Assembly (NCBI GenBank): GCA_030037185.1 | Contig: JASHRR010001351.1 | Coordinates: 1-8,883 of the forward strand | Direction of reading: 5' to 3' | DNA length: 8,883 nt | DNA from: Xanthobacteraceae bacterium | GTDB taxonomy: Bacteria; Pseudomonadota; Alphaproteobacteria; Rhizobiales; Xanthobacteraceae | Part shown: positions 1-7,143 of the stretch, piece after piece | How the letters are laid out: each line of letters starts with the position of its first letter | Position numbering within the stretch: position 1 is the first letter of the stretch | Notes under the pieces: model-generated | The model's database searches: none | Told to the model about the DNA's origin: nothing | Seen by the model: only the letters and a program-made list of their open reading frames with translations | Translations under genes and position numbers: made by a program

Positions 1-53
1 GTCGCACACAGGCAAAGCAAATGGCGTTCCGGGCCATCAGCAAAAAGTGTTTC

Positions 54-91
54 ATCCTGATCGACTGCTGTAACCGGGATCAGGATCCCGG
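54..91 (+). promoter_or_regulatory. Two overlapping, mutually exclusive inverted repeats
   Basis: ATCCTGATC (54-62) pairs perfectly with GATCAGGAT (78-86), giving a 9-bp stem with a 15-base loop. The same bases 78-86 are also needed by a second hairpin, CCGGGATC (74-81) with GATCCCGG (84-91). Only one can form at a time. No T-run follows the second stem, so it is not a normal intrinsic terminator. A regulatory role is inference; it could also be a repeat remnant. Confidence 0.35.
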
Positions 92-361
92 CTCACGAAC
101 CAAGGACCCGACGCGGCGACGTCGCTGAGGCTATCGTTTCATGTTGGCGATGTCGGGCAATCCGTCGCGGTCGGACGGCCTCCAACAATTATACTACAGG
201 TCATGCCACCGTCGGAAACGCTTGTGCCTGCCCGCGTTACTGGATCACCGGCACGGCCTTGGCGAACAGTTGATCTATCTCAATGCGTTGAGCTTGGTGC
301 TCTCTCAAAAAACTAACGTTGCGGCGACCAAATCAATAAGCGACGGAGTTCCCATGCTAAA

Positions 362-367
362 AAGGAG
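362..367 (+). promoter_or_regulatory. Ribosome-binding site deciding the DUF992 start
   Basis: AAGGAG lies 7 bases before the ATG at 375. A second in-frame ATG at 354 has a weaker GGAG at 345-348, 5 bases upstream. Starting at 354 would add seven residues (MLKRSKQ), which would only lengthen the charged start of the signal peptide. I prefer 375 for its better site. Confidence 0.6.
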
Positions 368-374
368 CAAACAA

Positions 375-890
375 ATGTTCAAGCATCCTGTGGTTCTTAC
401 GACCATCGGGTTGATAGCAGCGATCACCTCCCAAGCTACCGCACAAGTCCCATCTCGGACAAAGGTAGGGACGCTCAACTGTCAGCTTGCACCAAGCACC
501 GGCTTCATTGTCGGTTCTCACGACCCCATGAAGTGCCGGTACACTCCGGAGGGATCTTTTCCACACGAATTTTATGATGGTGTGATAACCACTGTTGGCC
601 TCGACATTGGCTTCAAAACTGGTGGCGAATTGGCATGGGCAGTCATCGCCCCTACCGTTGGTCCGCCTCGCGGTGGGCTTGCCGGTGAATATCTTGGAGC
701 GAGCGCCAGTGTCACAGCAGGGGGCGGAGCCGGTGCCAACGTATTGATTGGCGGCTCCCAACGCTCGTTTGTCCTGCAACCGTTGTCGATACAGGGCCAA
801 ACAGGGCTCGACCTTACGCTCGGGGTCAGCGGTCTTGAGCTTCGATCGACTCTTCCCCTCCCCCGCCCGCGGTCGGCCGATCCGAGGTGA
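375..890 (+). CDS. DUF992 family secreted protein
   Basis: This 171-residue protein belongs to DUF992, a family of small exported alphaproteobacterial proteins of unknown function. Residues 1-23 form a signal peptide, with probable cleavage after ATA before Gln24. The mature part shows the family pattern: VGTLNCQ (31-37), a second cysteine at 54 that could pair with Cys36, a WAVIAPT segment (88-94), GGLAGEY (100-106), a glycine-rich stretch with GANVLIGGS (120-128), and QPLSIQGQTGL (135-145). It probably resides in the periplasm as a beta-rich domain. The last 14 residues, after GLELR, are proline- and arginine-rich and look like read-through into non-coding DNA rather than family sequence. 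The gene is clearly less GC-rich than pccB downstream. No partner gene is evident. The family call is firm; the function is unknown. Confidence 0.85.
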   Translation: MFKHPVVLTTIGLIAAITSQATAQVPSRTKVGTLNCQLAPSTGFIVGSHDPMKCRYTPEGSFPHEFYDGVITTVGLDIGFKTGGELAWAVIAPTVGPPRGGLAGEYLGASASVTAGGGAGANVLIGGSQRSFVLQPLSIQGQTGLDLTLGVSGLELRSTLPLPRPRSADPR

Positions 891-1256
891 AGACGGTGCA
901 AAGCCTTGGGGTCGCGCCGGCCTTGCTAGAGGTGACGAACTCGCGCAACGCGCCTGCTCGGCTCGTCCGATCGCAACGGGGCGACGCTTCGATCCGCACG
1001 TGGGTTCGGCGTGCCGATGGTCGCCGGGCTCGTTAAGCGCTCGCGACGCGGGAGCAGGTCAGGGGCGGGAAGGCCGCTGGCCCGGCATGGAGCTTGCTTC
1101 CTCGCCGGCGGAGTCCCGCCCGCTCGGGTTTGCAGCGGTGATAAAGCGGCGGGCGAGACGCCCGCCCAGGGGAAGCGAAGGTGCCTGGCCATCGAGTCGT
1201 CCAAGTTGGTCCTCGAGCTGTGGCCGCGAACGGCTTCCTCTACCCCGCAGCCGTCA
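891..1256. other. Long GC-rich non-coding region between DUF992 and pccB
   Basis: Open frames cross this stretch on both strands, but their translations are low-complexity Arg/Pro/Ala/Gly with no recognisable domain, as expected for GC-rich DNA without stop codons. The only clear structure is the palindrome pair at 1096-1176. No T-run marks a terminator for the DUF992 gene, and I cannot place a sigma-70 promoter for pccB with confidence. Confidence 0.6.
1096..1176. repeat. REP-like inverted pair of GC-rich palindromes
   Basis: The element is bounded by GCTTCC (1096-1101) and its complement GGAAGC (1171-1176). Inside are two hairpins: GGCGG/CCGCC (1107-1111 with 1116-1120) and a perfect 8-bp stem GGCGGGCG/CGCCCGCC (1148-1155 with 1159-1166) closed by the 3-base loop AGA. 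The second half, reverse-complemented, resembles the first half imperfectly, so the whole looks like two related units facing each other, as in REP doublets. It may also help end transcription of the DUF992 gene. Whether it is repeated elsewhere in the genome cannot be seen here. Confidence 0.45.
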
Positions 1257-1272
1257 GTACAGGGGGTGTACC
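1257..1272 (+). promoter_or_regulatory. Hairpin carrying the leader-ORF ribosome-binding site in its loop
   Basis: GTACA (1257-1261) and TGTAC (1267-1271) are perfect inverted arms around GGGGG (1262-1266). The purine run AGGGGG (1261-1266) lies 6 bases before the ATG at 1273 and would be its Shine-Dalgarno sequence, so folding or a bound protein could control access. The structure is seen; the role is inferred. Confidence 0.35.
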
Positions 1273-1311
1273 ATGGCAGACCCCAGTCGCATGGAGCGGA
1301 GCCGCCGATGA
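1273..1311 (+). CDS. Possible 12-residue leader ORF coupled to pccB
   Basis: An ATG with a well-spaced purine-rich site opens a short frame, [12 protein letters not shown], whose TGA stop (1309-1311) overlaps the pccB start codon as ATGA. The pccB ribosome-binding site (CGGAG, 1297-1301) lies inside it. Ribosomes ending the leader could therefore restart directly on pccB. The peptide contains four arginines in twelve residues but no other notable feature. It may be only a chance frame; conservation in relatives would decide. Confidence 0.35.
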   Translation: MADPSRMERSRR

Positions 1312-2840
1312 AAGATATTCGGGAAAACCTGGAACGGCGGCGCGCCAGCGCCCGCGCCGGTGGCGGTGAACGGCGCATCGCGGCCCAGCACAAGCGTGGC
1401 AAGCTCACCGCCCGCGAGCGTCTCGAGCTCCTGATGGACAAAAGCTCGTTCGAGGAGTTCGACATGTTTGTCGAGCACCGCGCCACTGATTTCGACATGG
1501 ACAAGGCGAAGATCTCGGGCGACGGCGTCGTCACCGGTTGGGGTACCGTAAACGGCCGCACCGTGTTCGCCTTCGCCAAGGATTTCACGGTGTTTGGCGG
1601 CTCATTGTCGGAGACCCACGCCCAGAAGATCACCAAGATCCAGGACATGGCCATGAAGGCGCGGGCCCCGATCATAGGCCTGTTCGATGCCGGGGGCGCC
1701 CGGATCCAGGAGGGCGTCGCTGCGCTCGGTGGCTATGGCGAGGTTTTCAAGCGCAATGTGATCGCATCCGGCGTCATCCCGCAGATCTCCGTCGTCATGG
1801 GGCCCTGCGCAGGCGGCGACGTCTATTCGCCTGCCATGACGGATTTCATCTTCATGGTGAAGGACACGAGCTACATGTTCGTGACCGGGCCCGACGTGGT
1901 CAAGACCGTCACCAACGAGGTGGTTACGGCCGAGGAATTGGGCGGCGCCGTTGTCCATACCACCAAATCCTCGGTCGCCGACGGGGCCTATGAGAACGAC
2001 GTCGAATGCCTGCTGCAGATGCGGCGGTTGATCGACTTTCTGCCCTCCAGCGCCGCCGCTGGTCCACCGGAATGGCCGTCATTCGACGATATCGAACGCG
2101 AGGACCCTTCTCTCGATACGCTGGTACCAGACAACCCCAACAAGCCGTACGATATGAAGGAGCTCGTCCTCAAGGTGGTGGACGAGGGCGATTTCTTCGA
2201 GATCAGCGAGGCTTTCGCTCGCAACATGGTGACGGGCTTCGGCCGGCTCGCCGGCCGTACGGTCGGCTTCGTCGCGAATCAGCCCATGGTACTTGCCGGC
2301 GTGCTGGATGCCGACGCCAGCCGGAAGGCGGCGCGCTTCGTGCGCTTTTGCGATGCCTTCGACATCCCGATCGTCACCTTTGTCGACGTGCCGGGTTTCC
2401 TGCCCGGCACCGCGCAGGAATATGGCGGTCTTATTAAACACGGGGCCAAGCTGTTGTTTGCCTACAGCCAGTGCACGGCGCCGCTCATCACCGTGATCAC
2501 CCGCAAAGCGTTCGGCGGCGCCTACGACGTGATGGCATCGAAGCACATCGGCGGCGACATCAACTATGCGTGGCCATCCGCCCAGATTGCCGTGATGGGG
2601 GCCAAAGGCGCGGTGGAGATCATCTTCCGCGCCGACCTCGGCGACCCCGAAAAGATCGCGGCGCGCACCAGGGAATACGAGGACCGCTTCCTGTCGCCCT
2701 TTGCGGCAGCAGAACGCGGCTATATTGACGATGTGATCATGCCGCGCTCGACGCGCAAGCGGCTGGTCCGGGCGCTGGGGGCGCTCAGAGGCAAGAGGGT
2801 GGAGATGCCTGCGAGGAAGCACGATAACTTGCCGGTGTAG
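1308..2840 (+). CDS. pccB: Propionyl-CoA carboxylase beta (carboxyltransferase) subunit
   Basis: PccB transfers the carboxyl group from carboxybiotin, carried by the alpha subunit, to propionyl-CoA to make (S)-methylmalonyl-CoA, the entry of propionate, valine, isoleucine and odd-chain fatty-acid carbon into succinyl-CoA. It works in the cytoplasm in a complex with PccA. The 510 residues match the family's usual length. Two crotonase-like carboxyltransferase halves are visible: the first has the oxyanion-hole segment [11 protein letters not shown] (126-136), the second has [10 protein letters not shown] (358-367) and AFGGAYDVM (401-409). Asp407 lies where propionyl-specific enzymes carry Asp and acetyl-specific ones differ. 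The start at 1308 has CGGAG 6 bases upstream and begins with the typical [11 protein letters not shown]; the open frame reaches back to 1011, but that part is low-complexity. No pccA or mutase gene is in the window. Confidence 0.95.
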   Translation: MKDIRENLERRRASARAGGGERRIAAQHKRGKLTARERLELLMDKSSFEEFDMFVEHRATDFDMDKAKISGDGVVTGWGTVNGRTVFAFAKDFTVFGGSLSETHAQKITKIQDMAMKARAPIIGLFDAGGARIQEGVAALGGYGEVFKRNVIASGVIPQISVVMGPCAGGDVYSPAMTDFIFMVKDTSYMFVTGPDVVKTVTNEVVTAEELGGAVVHTTKSSVADGAYENDVECLLQMRRLIDFLPSSAAAGPPEWPSFDDIEREDPSLDTLVPDNPNKPYDMKELVLKVVDEGDFFEISEAFARNMVTGFGRLAGRTVGFVANQPMVLAGVLDADASRKAARFVRFCDAFDIPIVTFVDVPGFLPGTAQEYGGLIKHGAKLLFAYSQCTAPLITVITRKAFGGAYDVMASKHIGGDINYAWPSAQIAVMGAKGAVEIIFRADLGDPEKIAARTREYEDRFLSPFAAAERGYIDDVIMPRSTRKRLVRALGALRGKRVEMPARKHDNLPV

Positions 2841-2848
2841 CCGGTTTC

Positions 2849-2865
2849 GTTTTCTTTGCGAAAAC
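2849..2865. terminator. Weak hairpin between convergent pccB and dehydrogenase genes
   Basis: GTTTTC (2849-2854) and GAAAAC (2860-2865) form a 6-bp stem with a 5-base loop, 8 bases after the pccB stop. It is AT-rich and lacks a following T-run on either strand, so it is a poor intrinsic terminator. It is listed because it is the only dyad I see in the 108-base gap between two convergent genes. Confidence 0.2.
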
Positions 2866-2948
2866 ACGGCTCGCCGGATCAACCCGCATCAACGCGTTGC
2901 GGGCCACCAGTTCCGCGTTTGTCAGCATATAGCAACACCGACGGCGGC

Positions 2949-3842
2949 TCACCCGCCCAGCCCCTCCATATAGCGCAGCAGTTGCGTATGGTTCGCCCTC
3001 TCATCGAGCGACCGCGCCGCGGCCTCCCACAACTGCGTGGATAAATCCGCGAGCGGCGTCGCAATCCCGAGCGCGCGGGCCATATCGTCGGCGGTGCGAA
3101 CGTCCTTGGCCATCAGGCGCAGCGGGAAACCGTCAGCAAACGTCTCCGAGATGATGAACTGCTTGAGCTTGACCTCGGTGGTGTTGTTCTTGCCCGAGGA
3201 GGCATTGAGGATGTCGGTCATCATCGACGGATCGAGCCCGAACTTGCGGCCAATCAGTAGGGCCTCGACCGCCGCGATGAGGCCGGCCGATGAGACGTAG
3301 TTGTTGAGCGCCTTCATGGCGTGGCCGCAGCCCAGCGCGCCGGTGCGGAAGACCTGCGTCCCCATAGCGCCGAGCAGCACGGCGAGGCGATCGATGGTCG
3401 CGGCATCACCGCCCGCCATGATGGCGAGCGTTCCATCGGCCGCACGCCTCACGCCCCCCGATACCGGCGCATCGACGAACGCATATCCGGCTGCAATGAG
3501 CTCCTCGCCGAGCGCGCGGGTGCCGATCGGATCAGAGGAGCTCATGTCCACAAGAATCGCAGCAGGCCTGAGATACGGCCGCAGTGCAGCGGCCGCTTCG
3601 CGCACGATCTTGCCGTTCGGCAGCAGCGTGATCACCACATCGGCGGACTTAACGGCGGCCGCCATATCGTCCGCGGTTCGCCCGCCGGCAGCGGCGAAAT
3701 TCTTCCGCGCGGCCGCCGACACGTCAAAGCCCGTCACCTCAAAGCCGGCCTTGATAAGGCGCAGGCCCATGGGCACGCCCATATTGCCGAGACCGATCAC
3801 GGCGACGGCAGCCGGCGGAACGATGGCGGATTGGATGGTCAT
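2949..3842 (-). CDS. NAD(P)-dependent 3-hydroxyisobutyrate dehydrogenase family oxidoreductase
   Basis: This 297-residue enzyme belongs to the beta-hydroxyacid dehydrogenase family (3-hydroxyisobutyrate dehydrogenase, tartronate semialdehyde reductase and relatives), which oxidises 3-hydroxy acids with NAD(P). An N-terminal Rossmann fold carries GLGNMG (17-22). The substrate-binding signature DAPVSGG is at 124-130, followed by GTLAIMAGG (137-145). The family's catalytic lysine is Lys177 in KALNN (177-181), and a second conserved lysine is at 246 in MAKD. The all-helical C-terminal domain is complete. The ATG at 3842 starts just before the Rossmann strand; upstream codons look non-coding, and no strong ribosome-binding site is visible. 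It is 248 bases downstream of the hydrolase and converges on pccB. The substrate is not determined by the sequence; a role in valine breakdown would fit pccB but is inference. Confidence 0.85.
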   Translation of the reverse strand: MTIQSAIVPPAAVAVIGLGNMGVPMGLRLIKAGFEVTGFDVSAAARKNFAAAGGRTADDMAAAVKSADVVITLLPNGKIVREAAAALRPYLRPAAILVDMSSSDPIGTRALGEELIAAGYAFVDAPVSGGVRRAADGTLAIMAGGDAATIDRLAVLLGAMGTQVFRTGALGCGHAMKALNNYVSSAGLIAAVEALLIGRKFGLDPSMMTDILNASSGKNNTTEVKLKQFIISETFADGFPLRLMAKDVRTADDMARALGIATPLADLSTQLWEAAARSLDERANHTQLLRYMEGLGG

Positions 3843-4090
3843 AGGAATGCTCTGCACGTGGGAGTGATAATGTTCGGTTCGCCTCGCTGTTCGTGACCTT
3901 CGCGACGGCGCATGCTCGACAAGCGCCCGGGAGCACCACCCCTTTAAGCGCACCAAACGATTGACACCTCATTCTGCCGAGGAGGCCGCGCGCCGGCAGA
4001 CGGCGCACAGGGCGGCCCTCTCCGAATCAAAACGACAGCTATCGTTCGGCATGTTCTTGAATAATGTCGGATCGAAGCCAACCCGCCGCG

Positions 4091-5068
4091 TTACCGCGCC
4101 GCCGCAGCAAGCTCCAGCACCGCAGCCGCGGTTTCCTTCGGGGCTTCCTGCGGCACGTCGTGGCCAATGAGCGGAATCAGCCGGAACTGATAGGATCCGG
4201 TGAAGAAGCGCGCCTGCGAGGCAGTGCCGCGGGCCGTCGCGATGCCGTCGCCTTCGCCGTGCAGCACGATAGTCGGCACCGTGATCGGGGGCCGTTCGGC
4301 GAGCTGGCGCTCCAGCACGTCGTAAGCCGGATCGCCCGGCGCGTAACCGAAGCGATGGCGGTAGGAGTGGATGACGACGTCGACGAAATCCGGATTGTCG
4401 AAAGACTCCGCGGTACGGGCGTAGGTTGAGTCGTCGAACTTCCAGTTGGGCGACCAGAGCTGCCACAACAGCTTGCAGAATTCGCGCCGGTTGGCTTGCA
4501 GTCCGGCGCGGCCGCGTTCGGTGTGGAAATAATATTGGTACCACAGCCGGTGTTCCTGCTGCGGCAGCGCCGGCACCACCGATCCGGCGATGTCCTGGAT
4601 GTTGTAGCCGTTGGCCGACACCAGGCCGCGGATGCGCTCCGGCCAAAGGGCGGCGGCGACGCAGGCGGCGCGCCCGCCCCAGTCGAAGCCGGCGACCACC
4701 GCCGCCGGCAGCGCCAGCGCGTCCATCAGCTCCACGAGGTCGCGGCCGATCGCGGCCTGCTGTCCGGAGCGCGGCGTATCGGCTTCGAGAAAGCGCGTCT
4801 GTCCGTAGCCGCGCAGATATGGCACGATCACCCGGTGTCCGGCCGCAACGAGCGGCGGCACCACCTCGTCGAAAGCGCGCGGATCATAGGGAAAGCCGTG
4901 CATCAGCAGCACCGGAAAGCCGGTCTCGGGCCCACTCTCCTCGTAGGCAATCTCCAATAGGCTGGTGCGTGCGCGTTTGAGCATTGCAGCCCCGGCTTGT
5001 TGAGGAAACGCGGCAGGCGCCGCCGCGGCGGCAGACATGAGCCCAATGAACAGACGACGATCGATCAT
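4091..5068 (-). CDS. Exported alpha/beta hydrolase, epoxide hydrolase-like
   Basis: The 325-residue protein starts with a twin-arginine-like signal (DRRLFIG, 3-9, then an alanine-rich segment to about 28), suggesting Tat export to the periplasm. The body is an alpha/beta-hydrolase fold of the epoxide hydrolase/haloalkane dehalogenase branch: HGFP (57-60) at the oxyanion site, the nucleophile elbow GFDWGG with Asp129, and His303 in IGHDVPQEAP. The charge-relay acid is probably Glu272 or Asp274. Tyrosines in the cap region (WYQYYFHTERG, 176-186) resemble those that open epoxides. The ATG at 5068 has GGGGGA 7 bases upstream (5076-5081) and places the signal peptide correctly; an extension to 5137 would spoil it. 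It lies 306 bases after tolC. The substrate is unknown; a dehalogenase or esterase role is less likely but possible. Confidence 0.85.
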   Translation of the reverse strand: MIDRRLFIGLMSAAAAAPAAFPQQAGAAMLKRARTSLLEIAYEESGPETGFPVLLMHGFPYDPRAFDEVVPPLVAAGHRVIVPYLRGYGQTRFLEADTPRSGQQAAIGRDLVELMDALALPAAVVAGFDWGGRAACVAAALWPERIRGLVSANGYNIQDIAGSVVPALPQQEHRLWYQYYFHTERGRAGLQANRREFCKLLWQLWSPNWKFDDSTYARTAESFDNPDFVDVVIHSYRHRFGYAPGDPAYDVLERQLAERPPITVPTIVLHGEGDGIATARGTASQARFFTGSYQFRLIPLIGHDVPQEAPKETAAAVLELAAAAR

Positions 5069-5374
5069 AGCGGTATCCCCCGGATGGTCGCAAGCGACGA
5101 GGATATCACGTGACGGGCAGGGCGTGGGGGTGGGCAAAGTCGCCTGGGGCGCGGGGGAAACGCACCGCGCCTGGCCATCTTACGGTCCCCGGGGGCGGAC
5201 TGAGCCTGATGAGCGACCACAGCAGCCCCGGCCACCCAAATCCCCCCAGGCGACTCCACGTCGACATCTCAAAGCTCGGCCGGTTCGAGCGGCCATTCGG
5301 ATTGGCATCCTCCGGCTGCCGGGGCGGCTCGACCCACCACGATGCTGCGCAATCGATTGCTGCCGGATTGCCCC
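5069..5374. other. Intergenic region between tolC and the hydrolase gene
   Basis: No gene is recognisable. It holds one copy of a 17-base sequence shared with another intergenic region (5128-5144), a GC-rich hairpin GGCGCGG/CCGCGCC (5148-5154 with 5165-5171, 10-base loop), and a perfect 12-base palindrome GCAATCGATTGC (5349-5360) 15 bases beyond the tolC stop. No T-run marks a terminator. Confidence 0.55.
5128..5144 (-). repeat. 17-base intergenic repeat, copy 1
   Basis: Read on the - strand this is GGCGACTTTGCCCACCC, identical to 7917-7933 on the + strand. The flanks differ. An exact 17-base match is not expected by chance in a window this size, so both are probably pieces of a dispersed intergenic repeat family. 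Confidence 0.5.
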
Positions 5375-6856
5375 TCAGCGTCCGTCGGGGATGCGCACCC
5401 CGATCCACGCATCGCGCACCTGCTGATAGTGTGTCATCGGGTCGTAGAGCGGAATGTTTATCCCGAGCTTCGGCATGTTCAATTCACCGATTGCGCTCAG
5501 CAGTGTGTAGGACGCCACGACGCGGTCATGTTGGGCGGTAACGAGCGCGGTGCGTGCGTTGACGAGGGTCTGCTGCTGGAGAAGGATGTCTAAGGTGGTC
5601 CGCTGACCGACGCGGGCCTCCTCTCGGACGCCGTCAAGCGCAATCTCGGCCGCCGCAACCCCGGCCTGCGTAGCGAGGATTTGCGCCTTTGCGGCCTCCA
5701 ATTGTCCCCATGCCGTCACCACCCCGGCCTGGACCTGGTCGCGTGCGGTCTCGAGGTCCATGCGTTTTTGCCCGACCGTCTCCTTTGCGGCGCGGATCGC
5801 CGAAAACGTATCCGATGCTCCGGTCGGGCCTGCATTGAAGATGGGAATCGTAACCTGCGCCTGCACAAAGGCGTTGAACTCTTGAAGCTGCGTCTGGAAG
5901 TCTTGATTTCCCCAGGCTTGCTGGACGCCGCCGAGGAGACGGGCCTGCGGATAGAGCGAGCCCTCGGTGATCTTCACCTGCAGGACGGCCGCGTCGATCC
6001 CAAACATCGCCACGCCGACGCTGGGATGGCGCGCCCGCGCAATTTCGATCGCCGTAATCAGGTTCCGCGGCGCCAGACGATCGACCGTCGCTGCCGGCTG
6101 CAACGCACCGGCTTCGACGCCGATGAATTGCCGGTAGTTCGCGCGCGATCTTACATATTGCGCCTCGGCCGCCAGGACGGTGGCGCGGCCCGCGGCCAGT
6201 TGGGCTTCCGTCTGCGCAATATCTGTGCGCGTCACTTCTCCGACATTGAAGCGATCGCGGGTTTGACGCAACTGCTCCTGCAGCACTTCGACGTTGCGAC
6301 GCTGCAGGTCGAGCAACGCTCCGTCACGCAACAGATCCATGTAGGCTGTGGCCGCATTCAACAGAACGGTCTGCTCGGCCACCCGCAGGGCCTCGCGCGC
6401 TGCCGAGGTATTGGATTCAGCTTGGCGCACCCGATTCGCAGTCTGGAATCCGTTGAAAAGGGTCTGCGAGACAGTCAGGCCGGCGGCGCTAGGCTGGGAT
6501 TCGAAGTTTGAGCGCGGATAGCAGGGAGCCGAGGCACAAGGTAGTTGGGGCAGGACAATTACCTGCTTGCCCACCGTCACAGGAGAGGCAGACTCAAGCT
6601 TCGTGACTTGACTGGTATAGGCCTGCGAGGTCGATACCGTCGCCGATATTGTCGGCTTGTAGCCCGAAAGCGCCTGCGGCACCTGCTCGTCGGTCTCCCG
6701 CGTCACGGCACGCTGCGAATTGAGCTGCGGATTGTTCTGGTATGCGTTGATCAGCGCGCCATTGAGCGTGTCCGCCCGTATCGCCACCGCCATCGATAAG
6801 TAGATGACCAATGCTATGCTGCCCGACGTCACCCTCCAAGCAACATCGCCGGCCAT
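5375..6856 (-). CDS. tolC: TolC-family outer membrane efflux channel
   Basis: TolC-type proteins form trimeric outer-membrane channels with long periplasmic helical tunnels that serve drug efflux pumps and type I secretion. The 493-residue protein has a signal peptide with probable cleavage after AIRA (residue 28), then the conserved start DTLNGALINAYQNNPQL (29-45). The internally duplicated helical repeat is clear: RFNVGEVTRTDIAQTEAQLA (202-221) and, later, EEARVGQRTTLDILLQQQTL (412-431). SQTLFNGF (130-137) and VTIPIFNAG (335-343) mark beta strands of the barrel. Residues 99-115, with cysteines 107 and 112, form a loop-like insert that could hold a disulfide. The ATG at 6856 has GGGGTG upstream (6864-6869); a TTG at 6904 would add 16 unlikely residues. 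The methyltransferase-like gene lies upstream on the same strand; no pump or secretion partner is in the window. Confidence 0.92.
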   Translation of the reverse strand: MAGDVAWRVTSGSIALVIYLSMAVAIRADTLNGALINAYQNNPQLNSQRAVTRETDEQVPQALSGYKPTISATVSTSQAYTSQVTKLESASPVTVGKQVIVLPQLPCASAPCYPRSNFESQPSAAGLTVSQTLFNGFQTANRVRQAESNTSAAREALRVAEQTVLLNAATAYMDLLRDGALLDLQRRNVEVLQEQLRQTRDRFNVGEVTRTDIAQTEAQLAAGRATVLAAEAQYVRSRANYRQFIGVEAGALQPAATVDRLAPRNLITAIEIARARHPSVGVAMFGIDAAVLQVKITEGSLYPQARLLGGVQQAWGNQDFQTQLQEFNAFVQAQVTIPIFNAGPTGASDTFSAIRAAKETVGQKRMDLETARDQVQAGVVTAWGQLEAAKAQILATQAGVAAAEIALDGVREEARVGQRTTLDILLQQQTLVNARTALVTAQHDRVVASYTLLSAIGELNMPKLGINIPLYDPMTHYQQVRDAWIGVRIPDGR

Positions 6857-7143
6857 ACTTGCACACCCCAATGGATACCACGCTACATGAGGCACAATAC
6901 GCAACTCTCCCCCCCAGCAAAACCCTATTCCGACACCTCTACTGGAAATTCCACAATTTGCTCAAAAGGGCAACACCCTCGTTTGCGAAACCGCGCAGCT
7001 CTCCTCTGAAGACCGGTAGAACGCCTATACCAGATTCGCAAGGCGGCGAAATCCCAACCTTAGTTTCGGTGGCTACACGCTTTCCGCTATCGGCTATGCG
7101 CCAGCAACCTGAAAGGGACGCGTTTGCGGAAAGTCCGAACGGA
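6857..7143. other. Gap between the methyltransferase-like gene and tolC
   Basis: This 287-base gap is less GC-rich than its flanks and has no recognisable gene. CTTTCCGC (7080-7087) and GCGGAAAG (7126-7133) are perfect inverted arms 38 bases apart, downstream of the methyltransferase-like gene on the - strand. The spacing is long for a terminator and there is no T-run. A tolC promoter in this gap is plausible because of its length, but I cannot point to convincing boxes. Confidence 0.4.

Larger units (their letters stand above)
1..374. other. Non-coding region upstream of the DUF992 gene
   Basis: I see no convincing gene here. Reading frames entering from the left edge close at 60, 73 and 128 and show no recognisable protein. 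The frame leading into the DUF992 gene is open from 141, but the residues before 354 look non-coding and the signal peptide begins only at 354 or 375. A pair of competing hairpins lies at 54-91. A TATACT hexamer at 190-195 resembles a -10 box but has no good -35 at the right distance, so I do not call a promoter. Confidence 0.6.

Noticed and set aside
21..128. Short frame MAFRAISKK... near the left edge
   Set aside because: It has no ribosome-binding site, no recognisable similarity and crosses the competing hairpins.
1011..1307. N-terminal extension of PccB by 99 codons
   Set aside because: It crosses the palindromes, has no family similarity, and the ATG at 1308 gives the standard 510-residue length with a good ribosome-binding site.
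748..1311. Long open frames on both strands across the DUF992-pccB gap
   Set aside because: Their translations are low-complexity Arg/Pro/Gly/Ala with no domain, and open frames are common by chance in such GC-rich DNA. Only the last 39 bases (the leader ORF) have a good start signal.
3301..3867. Open frames on the + strand opposite the dehydrogenase
   Set aside because: They mirror the codon bias of the real gene on the other strand and encode no recognisable protein.
4022..4049. Imperfect dyad (CCGAA...AACGA...TCGTTCGG) after the hydrolase gene as a terminator
   Set aside because: The arms are short and need a bulge of about five bases, and no T-run follows, so it is too weak to call.
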